Assembly: GCA_007119075.1 (NCBI GenBank)
Contig: SKQJ01000203.1
Coordinates: forward strand, 1 to 11,480
Length of the DNA: 11,480 nt
Direction: 5' to 3'
Source of the DNA: Bacteroidales bacterium
GTDB taxonomy: Bacteria; Bacteroidota; Bacteroidia; Bacteroidales; PUMT01
Shown here: positions 6,997 through 11,480 of the stretch, one piece after another
Position numbering within the stretch: position 1 is the stretch's first letter
Layout of the letters: every line of letters starts with the position of its first letter
Program-made: the position numbers and the translations under genes
Notes under the pieces: model-generated
Databases searched by the model: none
What the model saw: the letters and a program-made list of their open reading frames with translations, nothing else
What the model was told of the DNA's origin: nothing

Positions 6997-8508
6997 TTAC
7001 TGCCTGAAAAATTTCATGTTGCCTTTTCGCTTCTGCATTTTCCAGCTTGATAAATTCATATGAGAAACTCCGTTTTTAGGCAAGCCTGAGTTTTCCAGGT
7101 GCTCGATCAATGCTGCTATCATAGCCAGGTCTTCGGTCTCGCGGTCGGCATCGGGCCGGTCGAACAGCAATTCATGATGTGATTCAATAAAGTGGGTATC
7201 ATATTTCCCTTTGACGAACGCCGGGATTTTCATTATTTTTCCAAGAAAATCAATCGAGGTCTTGATACCCATCACATAGTACTCCTTTAATGAGCGATGC
7301 ATCCGGTTAATGGCCTCATTCCTGGTCTTGCCCCAGGTTACCAGCTTTGAGATCATCGGATCGTAATAGAGCGGTATTTCATATCCGGCGTAAACATATC
7401 CGTCAACCCTTACCCCGAATCCCATTGGCTCGGCAATTTTCCTGATCAGGCCGGGACTGGGCATGAAATTATTGTCCGGATCTTCCGCATATATCCTGCA
7501 TTCTATGGCATGCCCGTCCTGGGATATGTCTGACTGTGCGTATGACAGTTTTTCCCCTGAAGCGATCATTATCTGTTCCTTTACCAGATCCACACCCGTA
7601 ACAAGCTCGGTTATAGGGTGCTCCACCTGCAGTCTTGTATTCATTTCCAGGAAGTAATAATTGAGCTTGTCATCCACAAGGAATTCAACCGTCCCGGCAC
7701 CTTCGTAATTGACCGAACGAGCGGCTGCGATGGCTTTTTCTCCCATTTCCCTTCTCAGCTCCTCGGTCATGATGGGGGAGGGGGTCTCCTCGACTATTTT
7801 CTGGTGGCGACGCTGAATCGAGCACTCACGCTCACATAAATGGATAATGTTTCCATGCTTGTCGGCCAGTATCTGAAATTCGATGTGATGGGGAGATGAT
7901 ATGTATTTCTCAATATAGACCGAATCATCTCCGAATGCAGCTTTTGCTTCCGATCTGGCAGAGTTTATGGAACTGAGCGCATCAGACTCATTGAGAACCA
8001 GTCTCATTCCCTTGCCGCCGCCGCCGGCAGAGGCTTTGATCATCACCGGGCAGCCAATGCTTTTAATTGCCTCCAGGGCCGCACCTGTATCTGTTATTTT
8101 TTCCTTTGTGCCCGGAACCACGGGGACGCCGGCAGCCGTCATAATGCTTCTTGCAGAGATCTTGTCGCCCATTTTAAGGATGCTTTCAGCAGGGGGGCCT
8201 ATGAAGATCAGCCCTTCCTTTCTGACCAGGCGGGCGAAACCGGCATTTTCCGATAAAAACCCGTATCCCGGGTGTATCGCATCGGATCCGGTAATCCTGG
8301 CAGCGTGTATGATTTTTTCCATTACCAGGTAGCTTTCTGTCGAGGGAGAGCTGCCGATATGCACAGCCTCATCGGCATACCTTACATGCAGTGATTTTCT
8401 GTCGGCATCGGAAAACACGGCAACGGTTGCAATCCCCATTTCCCTGCAGGAACGCATTATCCTTACGGCTATTTCGCCCCGGTTTGCAATCAGCACTTTC
8501 TTTATCAT
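6997..8508 (-). CDS. biotin carboxylase subunit of acyl-CoA carboxylase (AccC/PccA type)
   Basis: A 503-aa ATP-grasp biotin carboxylase that carboxylates carrier-bound biotin using ATP and bicarbonate. It starts at the ATG 8506-8508, giving the classical N-terminus MIKKVLIANRGEIAVR; the frame stays open to a TTG at 8556, but that adds 16 unrelated residues and would cross the predicted promoter. Visible motifs are HPGYGFLSEN (79-88), the glycine-rich ATP loop GGGGKGM (162-168), ERECSIQRRHQK (226-237) and EMNTRLQVEHP (288-298) with catalytic and metal-binding Glu, Asn and Arg residues. The C-terminal cap runs to about 450, followed by a roughly 50-residue charged tail without biotin-domain features, so the carrier is a separate protein encoded next. 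First gene of the three-gene carboxylase operon. Shared with acetyl-CoA carboxylase by fold; the partner carboxyltransferase argues for propionyl-CoA. Confidence 0.93.
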   Translation of the reverse strand: MIKKVLIANRGEIAVRIMRSCREMGIATVAVFSDADRKSLHVRYADEAVHIGSSPSTESYLVMEKIIHAARITGSDAIHPGYGFLSENAGFARLVRKEGLIFIGPPAESILKMGDKISARSIMTAAGVPVVPGTKEKITDTGAALEAIKSIGCPVMIKASAGGGGKGMRLVLNESDALSSINSARSEAKAAFGDDSVYIEKYISSPHHIEFQILADKHGNIIHLCERECSIQRRHQKIVEETPSPIMTEELRREMGEKAIAAARSVNYEGAGTVEFLVDDKLNYYFLEMNTRLQVEHPITELVTGVDLVKEQIMIASGEKLSYAQSDISQDGHAIECRIYAEDPDNNFMPSPGLIRKIAEPMGFGVRVDGYVYAGYEIPLYYDPMISKLVTWGKTRNEAINRMHRSLKEYYVMGIKTSIDFLGKIMKIPAFVKGKYDTHFIESHHELLFDRPDADRETEDLAMIAALIEHLENSGLPKNGVSHMNLSSWKMQKRKGNMKFFRQ

Positions 8509-8520
8509 TGTCAAAGGTGT

Positions 8521-8534
8521 ATGTTTTAAAACAT
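8521..8534. promoter_or_regulatory. perfect 14-bp palindrome, candidate operator of the carboxylase operon
   Basis: ATGTTTTAAAACAT reads the same on both strands with no spacer, 12 bp upstream of the biotin carboxylase ATG. It covers the position where transcription would start from the -7 element at 8536-8543. A perfect dyad at a transcription start is the classic place for a repressor such as a TetR- or GntR-family fatty-acid regulator. No such regulator is encoded in the window. Confidence 0.45.
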
Positions 8535-8535
8535 G

Positions 8536-8543
8536 CAAACTTA
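8536..8543 (-). promoter_or_regulatory. -7 promoter element of the carboxylase operon
   Basis: On the minus strand these bases read TAAGTTTG, an exact TAnnTTTG match. Transcription would start about 6 nt downstream, near 8530, giving a leader of about 20 nt before the ATG at 8508. No clear -33 TTTG is visible near 8563-8566, where the minus strand reads CTGG. A weaker -7 candidate (AATATTTG) lies at 8554-8561. Confidence 0.5.
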
Positions 8544-8572
8544 TAAAAAAAAACAAATATTACCAGACCGTT

Positions 8573-8585
8573 TCCCGATTCGGGA
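8573..8585. repeat. short inverted repeat between divergent genes
   Basis: TCCCG (8573-8577) and CGGGA (8581-8585) form perfect arms around ATT. The repeat sits midway in the 162-bp spacer between the leftward carboxylase operon and the rightward 318-aa gene, upstream of both predicted starts. It could be a shared binding site, but the arms are short. Confidence 0.28.
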
Positions 8586-8608
8586 CGAAAACAGGGCAGG
8601 AGCTGTTT

Positions 8609-8656
8609 TTTTTATATTAGTAATACTTTCCTATATTTATCGCGCCGGTCAGGCGC
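8609..8656 (+). promoter_or_regulatory. weak promoter and GC hairpin before the 318-aa gene
   Basis: TATATTTA (8632-8639) differs from TAnnTTTG by its last base, and TTTT (8609-8612) lies 19 nt upstream in the -33 position. Immediately downstream, GCGCC (8642-8646) and GGCGC (8652-8656) form a GC-only stem with a 5-nt loop that overlaps the expected start site near 8646. The stem could be an operator. It ends 14 nt before the ATG. Confidence 0.35.
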
Positions 8657-8670
8657 TGATATCTGCATAA

Positions 8671-9627
8671 ATGGAACTGATCTTTGCCCACCAGGTTGGT
8701 TTTGACCAGCTGAAAGACAAAAATTTCAATTATTTCATAGCTGCTTCGGGTTATGAGGACAGATGTACCTATCTCATTGACAACGTGTATATAAATACTT
8801 CACACAAAATTGCACTTGCCTTTGATGATAAGAAGGACTTCCTTTTCAGGGAAAAAAACGACCGGCGGTTCAGGGATGAAGGCTTCGCTTTCATTGAAGA
8901 ATCGGCCGGCAGCAATAAGAGGGTCTTCAGCCTCCTTGAAGAGATCTGCAGCAAACAGCAGGAGTCGATCAGCATGCTTATAGATTATTCCTGTATGAGC
9001 AAGGTATGGTATTCGGGCATGCTTCAGTACCTGATTTCAAATGAATCCGATATTGAAAATCTGGAGGTTTATTTTTCATATAGCTCCGCCAAATTCTCCG
9101 AGCCGCTTGAGCCCCGGGTCAAGCCTGTTTTTTCGTCTCCTGCAAGCCTGATGAGATCCAATATAGTCTCTTCAAAGCCCCTGGCACTGATATTCGGGCT
9201 TGGCTATGAAAAATATCTCACCCAGAGCATTATGGATAAACTGGAATACAACATCATGTATGCCTTTTATTCCGATCCTGCTTTCGACAGCCGTTATGTT
9301 GACAGCGTCATAAAAAACAACAGGAAAATTTTACAACGTCTTCCCCCTGAACATATTATTAAATATCCGATTGAGGATTTCCGGGAGACCGACTCCCTGC
9401 TCACCAGCCTGACAATGAAGCTCCGGCTTGATTTTCGCGTTTCGATACTGCCAGCTGGCCCCAAGCCTTTTACCCTTTCATCATTGCTCCTTGCTGCCAG
9501 GTATCCCGATATAGAAGTCTGGAGCATCGATTCGGGACATTCTTCTTCGGCATACAACCGCAACCCCGCAGGTGAGCCGATGGTATGCAAGGTTCTGTTC
9601 AGCAATGATGAAGACAGTTTTCTGTAA
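8671..9627 (+). CDS. unrecognised 318-aa protein with two similar Rossmann-like halves
   Basis: I do not recognise a named family. No signal peptide or membrane span is visible, so it is probably cytoplasmic. Each half opens with a beta-strand followed by GYE: YFIAASGYEDRCTYL (21-35) and LALIFGLGYEKYLTQ (171-185). Each half then reaches a strand-loop-Lys-helix unit: MLIDYSCMSKVW (102-113, Lys111) and VSILPAGPKPFTL (257-269, Lys265), followed by a strand containing EVYFSYSS (132-139) and EVWSIDSG (282-289). GYE-to-Lys spacing is 84 and 87 residues, so an internal duplication is likely. The pattern (strand, nucleotide-loop-like turn, later G/S-x-x-K before a helix) recalls CARF-type Rossmann sensors, but that is inference by eye. 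It stands alone: divergent from the carboxylase operon and convergent with the SiaC-like gene. Confidence 0.8.
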   Translation: MELIFAHQVGFDQLKDKNFNYFIAASGYEDRCTYLIDNVYINTSHKIALAFDDKKDFLFREKNDRRFRDEGFAFIEESAGSNKRVFSLLEEICSKQQESISMLIDYSCMSKVWYSGMLQYLISNESDIENLEVYFSYSSAKFSEPLEPRVKPVFSSPASLMRSNIVSSKPLALIFGLGYEKYLTQSIMDKLEYNIMYAFYSDPAFDSRYVDSVIKNNRKILQRLPPEHIIKYPIEDFRETDSLLTSLTMKLRLDFRVSILPAGPKPFTLSSLLLAARYPDIEVWSIDSGHSSSAYNRNPAGEPMVCKVLFSNDEDSFL

Positions 9628-9631
9628 CCGG

Positions 9632-9643
9632 CGCTTAAAAGCG
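9632..9643. repeat. small palindrome in the convergent spacer
   Basis: CGCTT and AAGCG flank two A residues just after the stop codon of the 318-aa gene. A further CGCTT at 9656-9660 offers an alternative pairing partner for the same AAGCG. The convergent 134-bp spacer 9628-9761 otherwise shows no gene, and neither hairpin is followed by a good T-run, so termination here is uncertain. Confidence 0.25.
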
Positions 9644-9761
9644 AAGAAAGTCCGCCGCTTCCTGCATAATAAAAATGCGGCAAATGCGCAAAACGAATAC
9701 AATGCCTGCAGGGTTGATCCCGGACTGAAGCTTTGACGTGCAGGAAAGGATCCGTATCCGG

Positions 9762-10133
9762 CTATTCGAATTCAATGAAATTGAAACGAAGCTTGAGTAT
9801 TGATTCGTAATACTGGCCCCGCTCAAGCAGGTCATCATCGCCGTCTTCAAAATACCAGTTCACGATAAGTGTGTTTTCTTCGCTGTTTTCCCGGAGCAGC
9901 CTCAGGATCTCGAGGATATACCTGGTTGATCCGCTGTTGAAATATTCCAGTTCGATATCGAAAATAATCTTATCCTGCCTGATGGTTAAATACAATTTGA
10001 TCCATTCGACTATGGGATCAAAAAATTTCGAAGGATTTTCATGTATGGATCTTCCCCTGATTGTAAATTTCCCGGTGGGGTCGAGACTGACAAATGGTGT
10101 TCTGTTTGTTCCTTCGATATAGATCGGATCCAT
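9762..10133 (-). CDS. SiaC-like regulatory phosphoprotein (DUF1987)
   Basis: A 123-aa DUF1987 protein, the normal length. It opens IYIEGTNRTPFVSLDPTGKFTIRG, then SIHENPSKFFDPIVEWI, and has the core strand-helix DIELEYFNSGSTRYILEIL (59-77), all typical of the family. In Pseudomonas aeruginosa, SiaC is a partner-switch protein phosphorylated on Thr68 by SiaB and dephosphorylated by the PP2C-type SiaA; in its free form it binds and activates the diguanylate cyclase SiaD. The equivalent position here is Ser67, in FNSGS, so serine phosphorylation is the likely chemistry. No kinase, phosphatase or diguanylate cyclase is encoded in the window, so the partners must be elsewhere or different. The gene has a plausible promoter at 10158-10187 and probably forms its own transcript. 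Family confidence is high; pathway output is not known. Confidence 0.88.
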   Translation of the reverse strand: MDPIYIEGTNRTPFVSLDPTGKFTIRGRSIHENPSKFFDPIVEWIKLYLTIRQDKIIFDIELEYFNSGSTRYILEILRLLRENSEENTLIVNWYFEDGDDDLLERGQYYESILKLRFNFIEFE

Positions 10134-10157
10134 TGGCAGACCTTAAGCAAGTTTAAG

Positions 10158-10187
10158 CTAAAATAATAAAAATCAATGTTAAACAAT
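10158..10187 (-). promoter_or_regulatory. candidate promoter of the SiaC-like gene
   Basis: On the minus strand, ATTG (10187-10184) and TATTTTAG (10165-10158) are separated by 18 nt and resemble the -33 TTTG and -7 TAnnTTTG elements with one mismatch each. Transcription would start near 10151, about 18 nt before the ATG. Two direct copies of TTAAGC (10143-10148, 10153-10158) overlap the start site. Confidence 0.38.
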
Positions 10188-10188
10188 A

Positions 10189-10212
10189 ATCCGGGGAATG
10201 TTTATCCGGGGA
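10189..10212. repeat. tandem 9-bp direct repeats upstream of the SiaC-like promoter
   Basis: ATCCGGGGA occurs at 10189-10197 and again at 10204-10212, start-to-start 15 bp. Both copies lie just upstream of the predicted -33 element of the SiaC-like gene, where an activator would bind. They are GC-rich islands in AT-rich spacer DNA. Two copies alone could be coincidence. Confidence 0.4.
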
Positions 10213-10259
10213 TATGATTTCAGGCGACTGGAACGAACAAGGCTTGCGAAGTGCAGTGA

Positions 10260-10562
10260 TCAAAGGTCAATATCCTCCAGATCATCGGGATCGTCGGTCA
10301 AAGGTTCATCGCCGGAATCGATTTCAATGTCGTCATCCGTCTCTTTTTCGTCATTGTCGATGATTGAATCGACTTTCACATTTACTTTGACGAGGTAGCT
10401 TGCATTCTCAGTGTCAACTGTGATGGCATAAAAAAAATCGTTGTTTCCCTTCGGGACCTTGATGACATAGTCGTTATACCCGTGCGGATATTTTTTACGG
10501 ATTGCTTCCGGCACTCCCTCGGGGAGGCTGTCGATGTTGACTATGAGTCGTTTTTTTTCCAT
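10260..10562 (-). CDS. small hypothetical protein with acidic C-terminal tail
   Basis: A 100-aa cytoplasmic protein of a type I associate with Bacteroidota genomes but cannot name. Residues 1-63 look like a compact alpha/beta domain: a starting strand (KRLIVNI), a helix (GVPEAIRKKYP), then HGYNDYVIKVPKGNNDFFYAITVDTENASYLVKVNVKV with alternating hydrophobics. Residues 65-100 are extremely acidic, with 19 Asp or Glu in 36 positions and one Lys. Such tails can bind basic partners, mimic nucleic acid or keep a protein soluble. There is no signal peptide. It lies 126 nt upstream of the SiaC-like gene on the same strand and 147 nt downstream of the TonB-like gene; linkage with either is uncertain. 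The ATG at 10560-10562 is the natural start. Confidence 0.78.
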   Translation of the reverse strand: MEKKRLIVNIDSLPEGVPEAIRKKYPHGYNDYVIKVPKGNNDFFYAITVDTENASYLVKVNVKVDSIIDNDEKETDDDIEIDSGDEPLTDDPDDLEDIDL

Positions 10563-10709
10563 GTCGAATGCAGAAATGCTTTATATTGAACGGAATGATC
10601 AAAATTGGTATAATTGTGAATCCCTGTTATAAAAGTAAATCCAATTATTTAATTAAATAAGCAAATAGGGAAAAAAATTTCTCAATAAACTTACAGTCGG
10701 GATAATTTA

Positions 10710-11438
10710 TTATTGATTCTGAAAATAAAATGTTATCGTGCCGTTCTGAACCGGCGGAGCACCGGAATTTTGATCGAATCTGCTTCCAAGGGCTGCTTCC
10801 AGCGCCATCTCAAAAACGCATCTTTCACTGAAGCTGCCGGCTTTCTGCTGTATGTCTGCCCTGATAACCTGACCCTGCCGGTTGACCGAGATGCTTACTT
10901 CAGCAATCCCACCGTCAGGACATTTGTAGACAGGCACGGGAATTCTAAGGTGATTGCGTCCGGGCAGGTCGTAGGTAATTGTAGTGGGACCGGTATAGGG
11001 TTCATTATCGCCATCTTCCCGGTTCCTGATAACCTCGGCGGGTTCAATTTTAATTTCGGGCTGATCCAGTTCGGGCATAACTCCGTTGGCCGCATTGTTG
11101 AGGATCTCTTCCATCCGTCTTTCAAGCTCGGTCATCTGTTCGGCCGACATATCCCTGAACTGCTCGGCAACGGGCCTTTCCTCTGCAATATTTACGGCAA
11201 GGTTCCTCAGTACCTGCCTGTTGCCTGGATCTTCCATAGCCGACCTTTCCATCAGGGATTCTGTCAATTCCCGGAACTCCTCTTCGCTTATATCATGCTG
11301 GAACTCAATAAGAATGCTTTCTTCATAACGGAATTCATTTGTTGAAAGCCTGGTTGCCATTATAACCACGATAATGACGAGGTGAAAGATCACCGTACCC
11401 AGAATGCCGTTAATATTTTTCCTGATAAAGCCTGACAT
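10710..11438 (-). CDS. TonB-family energy transducer
   Basis: A 242-aa inner-membrane-anchored TonB-like protein. A short cytoplasmic stretch is followed by one hydrophobic helix (about 11-29, GILGTVIFHLVIIVVIMATR). A highly charged, Glu-rich helical linker follows at about 50-115 (EEEFRELTESLMER, MTELERRMEEILNN) instead of the Pro-rich rod of classical TonB. A C-terminal TonB domain begins near residue 150 (GPTTITYDLPGR) and contains PVPVYKCPDGGIAEVSISVN (167-186) and CVFEMALEAALGSRF (207-221). The protein would couple ExbB/ExbD proton-motive energy to outer-membrane receptors or, in this variant, another envelope machine. Cys173 and Cys207 are both periplasmic and could pair. ExbB/ExbD genes are not in view but could lie to the right of the window. 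A canonical -7 element lies 32 nt upstream. Confidence 0.85.
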   Translation of the reverse strand: MSGFIRKNINGILGTVIFHLVIIVVIMATRLSTNEFRYEESILIEFQHDISEEEFRELTESLMERSAMEDPGNRQVLRNLAVNIAEERPVAEQFRDMSAEQMTELERRMEEILNNAANGVMPELDQPEIKIEPAEVIRNREDGDNEPYTGPTTITYDLPGRNHLRIPVPVYKCPDGGIAEVSISVNRQGQVIRADIQQKAGSFSERCVFEMALEAALGSRFDQNSGAPPVQNGTITFYFQNQ

Positions 11439-11469
11439 GATATTTTTATAATTCCAGAAAAACTTCCTG

Positions 11470-11477
11470 CAAAGATA
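11470..11477 (-). promoter_or_regulatory. canonical -7 element of the TonB-like gene
   Basis: The minus strand reads TATCTTTG, an exact TAnnTTTG match. Transcription would start near 11464, leaving a leader of about 26 nt before the ATG at 11438. The -33 element would lie beyond the right edge of the window. Its presence suggests that the gene is not simply the tail of an exbB-exbD operon. Confidence 0.6.
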
Positions 11478-11480
11478 GAA

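Noticed and set aside
4884..8508. Na+-pumping methylmalonyl-CoA decarboxylase operon
   Set aside because: The carboxyltransferase would fit MmdA, but there is no membrane beta subunit (MmdB) or small OadG-like subunit, and a biotin carboxylase is present, which a decarboxylase does not need.
8509..8556. 16-residue N-terminal extension of the biotin carboxylase from a TTG start
   Set aside because: The family starts at MIKKVLIANRGEIAVR. The extension would run through the predicted -7 element and palindrome.
10713..11345. 210-aa plus-strand open frame opposite the TonB-like gene
   Set aside because: Shadow frame; the minus-strand gene has the membrane helix, the TonB domain and a canonical promoter.

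Overview
The window reads as a piece of a Bacteroidota chromosome, most likely an environmental member of the Bacteroidales. Three things point there. Several genes are preceded by the Bacteroidota -7 promoter element TAnnTTTG rather than a sigma-70 -10 box. Shine-Dalgarno sequences are mostly absent. The protein families (DUF1469/YtxH pair, three-subunit acyl-CoA carboxylase, SiaC-like DUF1987, cysteine-containing TonB variant) are a familiar Bacteroidota set. I see no rRNA, tRNA, CRISPR array, transposase or integrase.

Layout: (1) 43-971, minus: a tight three-gene envelope cluster of YtxH-like protein, DUF1469 membrane protein and a small basic protein. (2) 1209-1730, plus: a putative tandem S1/OB-fold protein behind a good -7 element. 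(3) 1897-3135, plus: two exported thioredoxin-fold proteins, one TlpA-like with WCVPC and one peroxiredoxin-like with CNHCP. (4) 3136-3511: a 376-bp spacer with a strong intrinsic terminator, two further hairpins and a possible promoter. (5) 3512-4876, plus: a membrane-anchored serine hydrolase of the class C beta-lactamase fold. (6) 8508-4884, minus: biotin carboxylase, biotin carrier and carboxyltransferase, in that transcription order with gaps of about 30 bp, forming a complete soluble acyl-CoA (probably propionyl-CoA) carboxylase. A perfect 14-bp palindrome sits at its predicted start site. (7) 8671-9627, plus: an unrecognised 318-aa protein whose two halves share a repeated motif layout. 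(8) 10133-9762, minus: a SiaC-like DUF1987 regulator with serine at the presumed phospho-site. (9) 10562-10260, minus: a small protein with a very acidic tail. (10) 11438-10710, minus: a TonB-family energy transducer with a canonical -7 element just upstream.

Most of the window is ordinary chromosomal housekeeping and envelope biology. The least ordinary gene is the 318-aa protein at 8671-9627. Its duplicated 'GYE ... K' architecture suggests two tandem Rossmann-like domains, and its function is open. The palindromic operator candidate in front of the carboxylase operon and the paired direct repeats upstream of the SiaC-like gene are the most testable regulatory signals.
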